Shown here: in pieces, positions 20,286 to 31,989 of the stretch | Layout of the letters: each line of letters starts with the position of its first letter | Position numbering within the stretch: position 1 is the stretch's first letter | Origin: Boothiomyces macroporosus | Lineage: Eukaryota; Chytridiomycota; Chytridiomycetes; Rhizophydiales; Terramycetaceae | DNA: 64,000 nucleotides | Direction of reading: 5' to 3' | Assembly: GCA_027604185.1 (NCBI GenBank) | Contig: JADGKB010000071.1 | Coordinates: 1-64,000, forward strand | Made by a program: the position numbers and the translations under genes | Notes under the pieces: model-generated | What the model was told of the DNA's origin: nothing | What the model saw: the letters and a program-made list of their open reading frames with translations, nothing else | Database searches by the model: none

Positions 20286-23020
20286 ATGTCAGAATCGCAA
20301 GGAGGATATTTTCAATCACTTCAACCAGACAAACCACAAGGAATTCTATCAGCGCAGATCGCAAGAGGGCTCAGTATTCTTGGTTAATACAGGTGACAAG
20401 CTGTACGAGAAGAGGAAACAAGCTGCGTTGGAAATTGAGAAATTGGTGCGTGATGCAGTACAAGCCAAAGATCACACTAAAATAACGTTATTATTACAAA
20501 CGCTGGTCCAGGATTTCACTTACTCTATTGTTCCAAATTCTAGAAATGGCGGATTGATTGCATTGGCTGGTAATTTAATTTAATTCAGCAACCGCAATTG
20601 CACTAGGAGGACTGGTGCAGATACACCTGAAGCAAATAGTTCCTCCAATTCTAACTTGTTTTGCAGATCATGACTCTAGAGTGCGCTATTATGCTTGCGA
20701 ATCAATGTACAACGTGGGTAAAGTTGCACGCCATGCATTATTAGGATGGTTTAACGAAATATTTGACGCACTCACAAAATTGTCGATTGACCCGGAACTA
20801 TCCGTAAAAAATGGAGCAGAATTATTGGATAGATTGATCAAAGATATCGTATGTGAAAAGCCAGTTTATTATCACCCGGAATTTGAGCAAGAATACAAGA
20901 ATCTTGCTGAAAATGTAAATAATTTGCAAATAGCTGGTGGTGGGGATCATCCACTTTCGGCAAGTCCACCACCAAATATATTTCCTCCTGTACCTGGATC
21001 CATTCCATTACAGCCCGGGATGACTCCATTGACATTCAATCTACCCAGATTTATTCCACTGTTAAAAGAGAGAATTAACGTAGTAAATGCTCCTGGAAGA
21101 TTATTTCTGGTACAGTGGATTCTCGTATTAAACAGCGTGCCAGACTTGGAGCTTGTTACTTTTCTTCCAGAGTTCTTGGATGGATTATTTGTATATCTAA
21201 GCGACACTAATGCGGATGTTCGAACTGCCACTTTGAATGTTCTAGGTGAGTTTTTAAAAGAAATCAGCAATATATCGACTATTCAAAGAGAAAATGGACC
21301 GCTAAAGTTTGTTAGTCCCGATAAATCCACACCCCACAATCCGTATGATACAACCTTGGAATTATCCAAAGTACTGGAAGAGAAGCGGACAGGACAGATT
21401 GCGAATGACCCTTATATTCCTGGTCAAGGCGTCATACTAGATTTTGGCAAGATGACGGAAACTCTGGTGAAATATCTTCCCAGTAAAGGTAGCATATATT
21501 TGATGCAGATGAAGAAACTCAAGCGACTGCTCTTCGATGGGTTAATTCCTTTATAGTGCTGGCTAAAGCAGCAATGCTTCCTTTTACTTCTCAGCTTCTT
21601 GGTGCAATCCTACCAATCCTATCCCATCAAATAGACACTATAAGGTCGCTAGCGATTGATGCGAATACTAATCTGTTTACATTAGTTTTGGAGTGGTCGA
21701 TGCAACATTCTCCAGGAATAGCCCATGATGATCCATTTGATATAGTAAACACCGTTGGGACTCTTCTCCAACTATTTCAAGATGAACATGAAGACACTAG
21801 GGTAGGTTCACTGGAGTGGCTATTAATGCTCCACAAAAAGTATCCCAAGAAAGTAATGAATGCTGATCAAACTATTTTCCAAGGACTCTTGAAAACGCTT
21901 TCTGATTATTCAGAAGAAGTCGTTCGACGAGATTTGCAGTTGCTAGCGCAAATATCACACTCTTCTGACGGTAGTTATCTCTAATGTAGATGAATATTTT
22001 ACAAAATTCATGATTAATTTAATGAACTTGTTTACTATTGACAGGCGACTACTAGAAACGCGGGGAAGCTTGATAGTTAGACAATTATGTTTATCTCTTA
22101 ATCCCGAAAGGATGTATCGAAGCTTTGGCGAAATACTTGCTCAAGAGGAGGTTAGATAGTTTAACCAAAGGATTTGGAGTTTGCTGGTACAATGGTTCAA
22201 ACACTAAACTTGATTTTGATAACAGCCCCTGAACTTGCTGAAATGCGACAGACGTTAAAGAATATAGAGACTCGGGAAGGATCCGCACTTTTTTCTGCTC
22301 TTTACAGATCCTGGTGCCATAATCCAATAGCAGTTTTTTCTCTTTGTCTGCTCGCACAAGCCTACGAGCATGCCTCCAACTTGATGACTAGTTTTGGGGA
22401 GTTGGAAATTACAGTCCAATTCTTGATTCAAACAGACAAGCTGGTGCAACTCCTGGAATCTCCTGTATTTACGCAGTTGAGGCTGCAGTTGCTCGAGCCG
22501 GATCGCTATCCATATCTCTACAAATGCCTTTATGGCATACTGATGTTGCTTCCCCAGAGTAGTGCGTTTAGCACACTTAGAAATAGATTGAATAGTGTGA
22601 ACACGCTAGCTATGCTTTACGCAAATCCTCCGGCAACAGCCCCTAGCCCCCCTCCGCCTACACAAAGTAGGAGGTAGATATATATTAATGTAGTGCATCG
22701 AAAAAACTCCCGACTCCGGAGACAAACTCAAATTCCGTCTTTAAATGGGCAGACTACTTGCAGCACTTTAAGAATATACAAGCAAGACATGAAAGAGCTA
22801 GAAGAAACTGTACTTATATTTAACACTAGTGTCTCGAGCTCAACCTATTCATGAAGAAGACAAAGCATTTTCAAAAAGAGGTAGATCTGGCTCCGTTCCA
22901 CCAACTGGCAGTTCCACACTACCTTCACTAAGTGTCGGACTACCTCGATTTTCAAGGGTAAGACCGCCAATGAGTGCTACACCGTCCTCATATGACTTGA
23001 GAGACAAATCTAAAAAGTGA
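20286..23020 (+). CDS. VAC14: VAC14, scaffold of the PIKfyve/Fab1 lipid kinase complex
   Basis: 865 residues from eight exons, with introns at 20374-20392 (19), 20570-20588 (19), 21489-21508 (20), 21971-21989 (19), 22151-22170 (20), 22674-22693 (20) and 22810-22829 (20). Each splice restores family sequence, for example LSDKLYEKRKQAALEIEKL, the ALAATAIAL join, KDEETQATALRWV, the SSDEYFTKFM join and FKWADYLQHFKNIQARHERA. VAC14 is a HEAT-repeat protein that holds Fab1 and Fig4 together on vacuole or endosome membranes to make PI(3,5)P2. The N-terminal PNSRNGGLIALA, RVRYYACESMYNVGKVAR and SVKNGAELLDRLIKDI blocks and the C-terminal Fab1/Fig4-binding region are all present. A ~60-residue Ser/Pro-rich tail follows. 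It is the best single demonstration of the tiny introns. Confidence 0.96.
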
Positions 23021-23112
23021 TCATACCGTGGATTTTGGTAAATATTTATGCTTTCGTGAAAATAAACAAATTATTATATAAATCGATTGACTAGACAAAT
23101 ATTTCCATCAAG

Positions 23113-23295
23113 ATGAAAGTTAGCACTGTCATACTCTGCGCTTTAGTTTTTGCAGCTCCTTTAAACAAGAGGGAAGCTATTCCAAACCCAGTACCTAAAC
23201 CTCAACGAAACCATGGTGGACTACGAGATGCATTCATGAATATGCGCTGGAAAAGAAACCAAAAAAGGGAACCAATCCTTATACATAAGTGGTAA
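23113..23295 (+). CDS. Small secreted peptide precursor with Kex2-like sites
   Basis: 60 residues, ATG at 23113. A signal peptide (MKVSTVILCALVFAAP) is followed at once by LNKREA, a Kex2-type KR site with an EA dipeptide like that trimmed in yeast alpha-factor. Two more KR sites follow (WKR, QKR), so cleavage would give a ~27-residue peptide starting EAIPNPVPKP and a final octapeptide EPILIHKW. No family is recognised. Processing and any signalling role are inferred. It sits between VAC14 (same strand) and the lipase gene, whose stop is 27 bp away in the convergent direction. The short length leaves some doubt that it is translated. Confidence 0.6.
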   Translation: MKVSTVILCALVFAAPLNKREAIPNPVPKPQRNHGGLRDAFMNMRWKRNQKREPILIHKW

Positions 23296-23322
23296 AGTTG
23301 AATAAATTCATGCATTGTTTTA

Positions 23323-24640
23323 TTAACCCGCCTTTGAAATGAATAAACTTTCAATTCCAAATCTGGATGTAGGTTGCTCATTTAAAGTAGGCGACCAAGT
23401 TTGTTGAAGGATTTCAATCACTTGGTCCCATATTTTTTCTTTGGCATCGATTGCCCACACCGTATCTAAATGCTCGTAGCCCTGGGTAAAAGATAATGTA
23501 CCTCTAGAGTGTAAATATCGCAATGATCTGGCAAATTATTCTTTAAATACTCGATATCCGACAGGTTATCAGCATTTCCACAAAATAATGAAATCGACGT
23601 AGTTATATGTTTGGTTGGAAATTTTACAGGAGGAGTTGTTGAAGGTGTTTCTGTGAAGGGTAGTCTGTACATATCTTTGACATCCAGGTAGGATGAAAAT
23701 CTTCCATGTTCCATAATTTGGAACCAATGCTAACTTAGTAATAATTACCACTACTGATTGCACGCTAGTTGGGGAATAGATGTTTCTGTATAGCAAGAGC
23801 TGTCTTTCCATTTCACCCAAGTTTTCCATCTTCCATCCAAGGCAGCCTCCCAATATATTCTTTATAATAAGTCTGGTGTGTTCACTCCTACACCATGGCA
23901 ATATGGTATTCGCAATTGTAAAGAATCCGTGGTTCCCGAGCACGTAATACAATCCTTGCGGTCCAAAGAAGCTAATGTACTTGCTTAAAAAGTTGTCTGG
24001 TATTTCTAGATTACTTTATGACTACCGTTTGGTTTCATTGCAGGCGCGAGGCCGATTAAGTGGTTAATCTTGTGGTTCAAGTCGTCATTGAGAGCCAAAG
24101 CTGCAATTGCTAAGTTAAAAGAAGGAAACCTTGGGCTGACCCCTGAGAAAATCCTATATAAGAAACCTTTTCTCTTTTAGTGTAAGACAATACGTAATCA
24201 ACTACTGCTGGAACATCGAAATTAGCCAGGTGGTCAATCGAAAACTCCCAAAACTTTTTGAGATCACGTTTATCATTCAAATTGAGGTATTCATGTTTGA
24301 AAGAGTAATCCGTCCCTCTCGCATTGCCCAACCAAACATCGAATCCGGCATCAGCTAGCACAAAAGCTAAACTAGACTCTGGATTTGACGCTACAAACAT
24401 ATCGCTTGAATTTGACAGTCCGTGCCAAACAATAACAGGGAAATTTGACGGAGTAGGATGAATTTGGTTTCTACTGTATGGTATTCGTTGTAACCCAATA
24501 TGATATCCGTCTCTGGTAACGACATTATGCTCTTCGCAAGGATACCCCCAGTATTTGATTATATTCGCTGCTCCTTTAATTTTAAATAGATCTGAAGTTT
24601 TCCTCAACTTGTCAACCCTACTCTTAATCGATACTTACAT
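23323..24640 (-). CDS. Acid/steryl-ester lipase, alpha/beta hydrolase
   Basis: 405 residues from six exons. The introns are 24618-24638 (21), 24110-24129 (20), 24006-24025 (20), 23730-23748 (19) and 23482-23501 (20). The family is the lysosomal acid lipase/Tgl1/Yeh1 group, which hydrolyses steryl esters and acylglycerols. Signs are the N-terminal KYWGYPCEEHNVVTRDGY block, HGLSNSSDMF, the nucleophile elbow GFSQGS, the acid region CGNADNLSD and the catalytic histidine in GYEHLD, which is restored only by the last splice. The start codon itself appears to be split: AT at 24639-24640 and G at 24617, with the 21-nt intron between. In the main frame there is no other upstream ATG. No clear signal peptide is visible with this start. 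Confidence 0.9.
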
Positions 24641-24990
24641 TACTGGGAAAGATTTTCAAAGCCATGTTCACCTGATATTTTTTACAGAGCTCACAGACAA
24701 TGTGAAAGTGCAATTTTCGTGCCGATCTAGATCAAGTGAAATGTTTGCTTCTGCTTAGCAAGAGATCTGTTGGTGACTTGCTATCCGATACTCAAAAACT
24801 ACGCGCGTTCTTGGTGTATGATTTACCTAGTAAAGGCAAACGATAGTCTTTATCATTCCGGCCGGCACCAAGTGGAAAAGACTGTTTCCAGTTTAATATT
24901 CTAGAAATGTTGGCTTTTGGAAAGAGTGCCGTATGGGAAATTTTAAAGTGTTAAAATTGAACTCGAAAAACGATAGTAAATATTATCAAT
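24641..24990. other. Spacer between lipase and EB1
   Basis: About 350 bp holding the lipase promoter and the EB1 3' flank. No exon, RNA gene or repeat was recognised. Confidence 0.5.
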
Positions 24991-25819
24991 CTACAATTCT
25001 GCTTCTGGATCTGGGGCTTCAAATCCATCTTCAGTCTGGATAAATCACCAATTACCTTGTACATTATGTTTTGGATATCTTTAAACGCTGCATCCAAATT
25101 GGAGTCGATTCCGCCTTCGATTCGGGATTGTATGTATACTTCAATCTCTCTCAACTTGCCAAAGTAGAATTCCCTTTCCTTTTCTACTTGATCAACAGTA
25201 ATCTCGTAAATTAGAAGGTACCTTTAGCTCATTGACTTGTAAAGTGAGATCATTAGCAACTTTTTGATATTCATCAATAAGATCGCGATGAGTATTTGGT
25301 ACAGCTGCAGCTGCAGCGGCGGTCTTTGGAGTTTTCAACAATCGGACAGGCTTTGGGTGCTCTTCGACAGAATTATTGGAGAGTGATTTCTGGAACGGCT
25401 TTGCTGTGCTGGCAGTCTTTTTCTTTACAGAAGTAGCTTTGCTGTCATAGCTTCCGCCTGGATAGTACTGATCCCAGAATCTATGTCAAATATCGGAAAC
25501 TTTTTAATCCACTGTAAAAATTCCAAGTTGTCTTGAAACTTGCACTTGATTAAACGCTCTACAGGGATCGCGTTGTCGATTTTATGTTTGTCGAATATGG
25601 TTTGTAATACTTTGAAATTGGCGACGTATTCCCACTCATGCTTTGCGTTGAATTTGACTTTGGAAAGTGGGACCTGTTGTTAGTCAGAGTTACATCTCTA
25701 AAGATTGAATCCATGATCAAGCAGTGGCCTGCACCGGTTCCAAATTGCTCGACCTTGGTGTAGTTTTGCTGTGAGAGATCGTTGTACCAAGCAAGTAACT
25801 CTGTTCTAGATTCCGACAT
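24991..25819 (-). CDS. EB1/Bim1/Mal3 microtubule plus-end tracking protein
   Basis: 249 residues from five exons, with introns at 25674-25693 (20), 25481-25500 (20), 25203-25221 (19) and 25036-25055 (20). The N-terminal calponin-homology domain (SRTELLAWYNDLSQQNYTKV, FRDVPLSKVKFNAKHEWEY, WIKKFWDQYYPGGSYDSK) binds growing microtubule ends. After a Ser/Lys/Ala linker comes the coiled-coil EB-homology domain (TVDQVEKEREFYFGKLREIE) that dimerises and recruits partners. All joins fit the family exactly. The tail ends DPEAEL rather than the EEY/F of animal EB1, so CAP-Gly partners that read EEY/F would not be bound that way. Length is typical for the family (about 250-300). Confidence 0.96.
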
Positions 25820-26322
25820 TAGATTACTGGAAGAATTGAAAAAATAAATTTCGAAAAATCAAGCAGGAATAAAGTCACTACCATTAGCAAACAAGAGGGA
25901 TCTGGATCGATTGTACCCTTGATCGCCATGCGAATCGATTAATGTCCGAACCAAGCTGGACAAGTCATCTCTGACTGTTTATTGGTAATATGCTCCTATT
26001 TCCTTCCGTCTCTTGGTAGATAATAGCATCCCTTCTGCGGCTCAGTCTTGGAACATTCTGGTTCACTAATTGGTGTGACTCGATTGGAGCTTTTCTTTGT
26101 TCTAGAATGCTCTAGCTATCACCTGTTCAGAATCTGAATAAGGATTCGGATAACTCTATGGATCTGAATAAATCGCTATCAGTGAGCTGTTACCCAAATA
26201 CCATCTTGTCCTTCAAAGCCTTAGTTTAGAATAGGATAGCTGGTGTAATAGCATTTCAAGTCAAATCTAACCATAAAGTCTCAAATGAATGCTCAAGTAT
26301 AGTGATGTTTATTATTTCCATC
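25820..26322. other. Intergenic, nothing recognised
   Basis: About 500 bp upstream of EB1 and downstream of the second ankyrin gene. No coding exon, tRNA or tandem repeat was seen. Confidence 0.45.
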
Positions 26323-27738
26323 TCACCCACTTTGATTAACCTTTGTCATGAATACGCTATCGCTTTCAAACAATTTTGTAATTTCACTCGATGGATCACG
26401 CTTTTTGGCCATGTTGTAAGCTTTGATTGTAAATTCAAATTTTGGGTGTGCTGCTAGTAATTGCACAATGTCTAAACGATCAATACTGACTGCCACTTGT
26501 AGGGCAAATCCACCTCCTCCATTTGGGTCTATTCTTTTATCAGCTAGTAACAGCTTTATTGCATCCAACTTTCCCCTACCACAAGCGGAAGCTAGTGGAA
26601 ATCCATCTCTGCAGTTAACATTCACATCCAACGCAAGTAGTAGCTCGATTACTTTTGAGTGTCCTTTTTCACAAGCCAATCGAAGAGGTTCATAGTCATC
26701 ACATGCAATATCTACTCTTTTATCGTCAATAAGCAGTTTCACAATTTCATGGTGGTTATAGTTGCAAGCAAATTTGAAGGAAGCATTACCATTTGCAGTA
26801 GGGTCTGCACGACCGTCTTTCAACAGAACTTGAACAACTTTTGTATTTCCACGAGCACACGCTTCTTGTATAGAATAGTCACCTTCGTCTCTTGGATCTA
26901 CTCTAGGATCTTGAAGTAATAATTCCACAATTTTATCGTGGTTGTTCATGGCTGCCTGACGAATGCATTCATTCCTAATTACAGATGGATCAACTCTGTG
27001 GTCTAAAAGTAAGAACTGTACAATTTCCAAATGGCCGTAGGTACACGCCTGTCTAATCGCTGCGTTTTCTTGTGCAAATGGATACACATTGGGCATGTTG
27101 TAAAGCTTTTTAAGGATTGAAAAGTGCCCTCCCTTTGCTGCCATTACAAAAGGAACATTATTCTTGCATGCTGGATTTACTCTTGGATCAGCTACCAGGA
27201 TGTCAAATATCTGTTCGTTTCCATTGCTTGAAACATTGATAATAGCGCGATTTTCTGCTTCTGAAGGATCTACATTATATTTGCCCTTTAGATGCATAAA
27301 CAAATCCAGTAGCCCATGTTTACAACACCCTGTATACACCAATGATATTTCCGATTGGGTTAATTTCGGCTCCAAGTAATAAAACAATTTCCGAATCGTA
27401 TCGAGTTCTAATGTAGAGTCATTAACAGACCAAGATAACAGCGTTGATTTCTTTTGTTCCAATGAAGTCCCCGGATTCAGAATGATTCCATTGATTTGCC
27501 GGTTGCATTTCTTTGCAAGCAGATATTTAAAATTCGCATCGTCAAGCATATCCGTATTGAGAAACATTACCGTCGATGGATCCTTTACTTTTATTTTCTG
27601 TATTGACTCTTTGAATACGCTTGGGTTCAATACCGGAAACGGGATCGGAATATTTACGGAATACACGAGGTTGTAATATTCTACGATATTGAGATATTTC
27701 GTTATCAATTGTGTTTCCCGTGCAATCTTTTCAATCAT
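26323..27738 (-). CDS. Ankyrin-repeat protein 2
   Basis: 471 residues, intronless, ATG at 27738. The first ~165 residues form a non-repeat helical region, whose LITKYLNIVEYYNLV recalls the HLNLIEYHQF start of the ankyrin protein at 1047-3407. From about residue 165 there are roughly nine ankyrin repeats, with the pattern LLxDxRVDPxxxxxxxIRxAxxxGHxEIVxLL. Ankyrin repeats mediate protein binding, and no partner is apparent. The two genes probably belong to an expanded lineage-specific family. The stop is followed at once by AT-rich spacer and the promoter is shared with no divergent gene. Confidence 0.9.
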   Translation of the reverse strand: MIEKIARETQLITKYLNIVEYYNLVYSVNIPIPFPVLNPSVFKESIQKIKVKDPSTVMFLNTDMLDDANFKYLLAKKCNRQINGIILNPGTSLEQKKSTLLSWSVNDSTLELDTIRKLFYYLEPKLTQSEISLVYTGCCKHGLLDLFMHLKGKYNVDPSEAENRAIINVSSNGNEQIFDILVADPRVNPACKNNVPFVMAAKGGHFSILKKLYNMPNVYPFAQENAAIRQACTYGHLEIVQFLLLDHRVDPSVIRNECIRQAAMNNHDKIVELLLQDPRVDPRDEGDYSIQEACARGNTKVVQVLLKDGRADPTANGNASFKFACNYNHHEIVKLLIDDKRVDIACDDYEPLRLACEKGHSKVIELLLALDVNVNCRDGFPLASACGRGKLDAIKLLLADKRIDPNGGGGFALQVAVSIDRLDIVQLLAAHPKFEFTIKAYNMAKKRDPSSEITKLFESDSVFMTKVNQSG

Positions 27739-27842
27739 TACAATTTGTAATCTTGGCTTGTATTTATGCTGGCAAAGTCTTTGGTGAGCCTAGCCGAAGT
27801 TTAGCAGACAAAAAGACTCTTTAACTGTAATTTATTTAAAAA

Positions 27843-30800
27843 CTATTCCGCGGCTATTCTATCGCTTTGCAAAGGCGGTAAGGAACCTACATCAAGCTTC
27901 ACGTACCTTCAGTGTTTCCAGAGTGTCCGGAATTCATACTTTTGTTGTTCTTTAGCCCTACTTCCAGTGCCTTTTCCTTTTGCTTGATCATTTGAATATC
28001 CCGTCTTAGGCTATTGATCTCGCTAATCAAAACAACATTTTCCTGCATAATACGAACATTGTCCATCTTGTGCATCACTTGGTCCTTGCTCTGTTTCTTG
28101 CGAAGAGAAGTGACTGTTCTTTCAAGGTACTCTCTTTGGCGCGCATATTCCTGTTGCGGATCAGTATCATTCAGAGTTTCTTCCTTTGCCGATGCTTCGA
28201 TGCAGTACTTGTGATACAGCCTCTTTAATGAGGTCTTTAGCAGTTTTGGTTCTTGAATGTATTGAATACACTCTTGCAAATCTACTTTGAATCGCTATTG
28301 TTAATAGCATGTACTCTAATTAATGAAACCCCATTTTGAACAACCATTCGCTCGTTTTGAACTTCCTTTTCAGAAGCACGCAGTTTGAGTTTCAAATCAG
28401 CAATAGCCAATTCCAGCTCGCTAGTAGCTCTGTGGTAATTCTCCAACTCTATATCCATATCTTTGATTTGTTGTGTCATTCCCTTAATATCTTTTTCGCG
28501 GGGCTCGATTTGCTTCTTTAATTCCTTAATCTTGTAATCCAAGACGAATTTGAACTTTTCCAACTCTTGGTTCTTTTTCTTTAGGTCATAGATTCGCTTT
28601 TCTTTGTCTTGAATAGTTTCATCTCTTTCATGAATCTATATCAATGGAATAATACTTCTTTTTTCAATCCAGCAATATCTTTTTCGAGAGATTTGATTAC
28701 TGAATGTAGCTTTTTCTCTTCATTGTACATCTTTGAAATTTCACCTTTGTGTGTATCAATTTCACCTTGGAGAGTGTTGAACTTTTTCCTCATGATACCG
28801 TTTTCTCCCTTTAATCGAAGTACAATTTCTCTTTCATCCTTTAGTTTCTTTTCATATCGATGCCTCAATTCAATAACTTCCGCGTCTGCGTCTTGCTCTG
28901 TTTCTTTTGAAGTTTCTTCGTATTCTAATAAATGCCGTTTAATTTCTTCTTGCAGCTTTCATAAAAAATGGATTACCTGATCCATCTCGTTTTGCTTTTC
29001 TTGCAACCTCTGTTCAAAATGCTTGTTGAGTTCTTCCAAGGCAGTATTTTTTGATTGCTGCATTTCTCGCATTTGGTGCTCCCACTGATCCTGTAATTCT
29101 GCCGTTTTGATTTGCAATTCTTGGTACTTGTCATATTCAGCCATTAGTTTGACATTTTGGCTGTTTTCCATCTCCAGTAAATCTTTGGCATGTCGTTCTT
29201 TCTCCTCAGCCATCTCTTCTTCATGTCGCAACTCTTCCTTTTCCTTGTCTGTTCGTAAAACTGTAGAGGTAATCTTTAATGTCTCAATTTCTTGCATGAA
29301 CTTTTCTGTAACCTGCTTGATCTTTTCACTAAAGTTCATATCTTTGAGTCGCAGTTGGTATTCATTTTCCATCTTTAGTTCTTCCACTCTAGTCTTTAAT
29401 TCAGACATCATAGAGTTCTTTTCTTCAAGATCCGATTTAGTGACAAGAATCTTTTGTTAGTTTATAGTTACTTCGTCTGCATGTATAATTTCTCGTTCTC
29501 TTTTCATTGCTCGCCCATCTTTATCGTAAATTTTAAAGATGTAGAAACTTCCGTCTTCCGAAACTGAAAATAAGTATTGGTCGTCATAGCTGATTGCAAG
29601 CTTTGACACTGGTGATGAATGCGCTTGATGTTCCTGGTAAGATCCTGCTTCTGTAGTTGTAAAAGGATACTTCATTGACCGGATTGCACCATTCGATGTA
29701 CCCACAAACATCATTTTTCCAGAATGAGACAATAGTACTTGCGTTAAAACAGTTTCAGAGTCTAATTCTCTAATGATTTGACCATCAGCAATTTCCTTTA
29801 GAGTTTTATCATTTCCAACAGCGTACACAATCTTTCCGTCAGAAGTCATACAACAGCATGAGTAGCTGCAAGATTTCAAAATACTTTCGGATTCTCTTTT
29901 GATACCTTGGCCTTGGTGTCCACTCATATCTTTGAGGGACCATTCATAAATGGCACCATCCGTACCAGCGGTCACAATTTTAGAGTCGTCGTAGGTCCAA
30001 TAAACAGATCGTACTTTGCCGTTATGCCCTTTCAAGTTTCCAAGATTTTCAAAATTCCATGTAGAGTAAATTTGAACAGAATTTCCAGAAACGGCAGCAA
30101 AGTATTGCCCACCATTAGAAAATCGACACTAAATTAGCGTATATTACCTCTTTACAACCTCTAATTGTGAATTCTCTAAATGGTCTGATATCATCAATTA
30201 GCAAATTCATTAATCTGAGTTTATCATTGAATCCGACTAGAATGTACAAGCCGCTTGGATGAATAGCAACGGAAAAAGATTCTTCAGAGAAATATTTGAC
30301 TAGTTCTGAAGTATTTTCCATATAATTCCATACGCGCACTGATCTATCAGTCGAACAAGTGACAACCAAAGGCTTTCTAATACACGTATCCATACCCGTA
30401 ACTTGCCCATGATGAAACGGTTGTGAGAATATTTCCATTTTGCTTTCTTCGCCTTTTACATCGGTATTGGATAATGAACAATAGAATATTTGGGCATTTG
30501 CAGTTGAGCAGACGAAATAATCTTCAGCTGGGTTGATTGCTAATTTCGCTATTGGCTGATGCTCATCAGGTAAACAAAACTCTCTGGCTTTTCTATAAGC
30601 GTCTTTGTTTATAACAGCTTGTTGTTGTAACAGTGTAGCGTTCTCTTCCTTGTCATATAGCGATACTTTACCACCGTGACATCCAAGTAAGATTCCTTTG
30701 GAACTGTTAATCATTACATTGATTGCAGATGGTGCCTGACCAACAGTATGAACAAGTTCAAATTTCAATTCACCACTCATTTCAAAAATCATTAGCTTCC

Positions 30801-31541
30801 CACATTCAGTTCCACATCCAATTCGCTCATCTGGTAACCAACAATGAGTTTGGATATTTCTCTGCTCTATTTTTGGCGATGCCACCAATTTCAATGCATT
30901 TTCAGCGTATCTAAATATCTTGAATATTCCATTTCCAATGACCGACATTAACGTACTATCAGAAGGGTTCATTAAGCATTGACATACAGTTGTACCAATT
31001 AGAGATTCTTTTTGTTCTTTTGCGGTAGCAGCAAGTAACGCCAGATTCTTTTCTACAATATTTACAGTCTTGACTGAAGCCAATATTTTTGATTTCTCCC
31101 AAGACCAGAAATGCATTAGCCAGTCTGGTCCGGCGGTCTGAGTCACAATAAATTTAGAGTCTGAAGAGAATGACATTGAGATTATTTCCTATGTTAATTG
31201 AATATACTTTGGATTCCATTTCCGGAAAGTTCATAGTCTTTCTTTTTCTCATTGTCGTTAATTCATGAAAGACTATTACTGGTCTCTTTCCTTGTTCTGC
31301 CACAGCTAGCCATTTCTTGTTCAGTGAGCAAGCGATACTCGTGATTGAATCAGATTTTTCAGTTAGGTGAATAAATCGTTGAGATTTACTTTCGTGATTG
31401 TATAGAATAATATTTGATCCAGAAGGATACATTACAGTGTGTTCATCCACAAACGACAGATTTCCTGTGGTTTCTGTTCTTAGGCCGAATGCATGTCTGA
31501 TTAAATTGTATTTACCTGTACTCTAAACCTGCAATTGACAT
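27843..31541 (-). CDS. CFAP57: CFAP57/WDR65, flagellar axoneme WD-repeat protein
   Basis: 1179 residues from nine exons (human CFAP57 is about 1250). The introns are 31497-31515 (19), 31189-31207 (19), 30129-30147 (19), 29451-29471 (21), 28956-28976 (21), 28636-28655 (20), 28295-28314 (20) and 27887-27906 (20). The N-terminal ~670 residues hold two WD40 propellers, beginning [20 protein letters not shown]. The rest is a long coiled coil ([52 protein letters not shown]). The protein helps dock inner-arm dynein g on the axoneme and is needed for flagellar beating. It is found only in organisms with motile cilia or flagella, so this species has a motile stage. The last 20-nt intron gives a short [10 protein letters not shown] tail. 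Confidence 0.96.
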
Positions 31542-31989
31542 TTTTCAAAAAAAGTACGCGTCGTGCTTCTGATTTCTTTCGACAATTATGATTGGAGATC
31601 TTTCTTATGTAGTTTCCAATATTATCTTTCAGCATTTTCAAGGTGGATGTATTCAATCAACAAGTATCTCGGTTTCAAATATCATTTAAATCTCACTATT
31701 TTTGTGAACATGCAAGCCTTAAAAGGCAGTTTCATGTTTCAAATATACATCTCTGCGTCAAAAAGTTTATTTCATTCTCTAATTGGCCGAGTTGTTTGTT
31801 CTCCAATTAGCCTAGTTGTTTGTTTTCTAATTGGTCAATTGTTAAGTCTAAACTTGCATCTATTCTCTGATTAGTAAAAGATCTAAACTTGTATCTATTC
31901 CCTAATTGGTCATTAAAAGATGCAGTCCAACATCCAATAAAACCATTGTAAAAAAATAAAAAAAATAATATTAAATTACATTTATAAAG
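31542..31989. other. AT-rich spacer with tandem repeats
   Basis: Contains the CFAP57 promoter side and the repeats at 31777-31915. An open frame on the plus strand at 31563-31874 runs through the repeats and is not believable as a gene. Confidence 0.5.
31777..31915. repeat. Degenerate 24-bp tandem repeat and adjacent ~36-bp repeat
   Basis: Two 24-bp units lie head to tail at 31777-31800 and 31801-31824 (CTCYAATTRGCCKAGTTGTT and so on), with a third partial unit after them. Next come two copies of a longer unit beginning TCTAAACTTGYATCTATTC, up to about 31915. Confidence 0.75.

Noticed and set aside
31563..31874. Plus-strand open frame of about 100 codons
   Set aside because: It runs through degenerate tandem repeats and has no recognisable domain.
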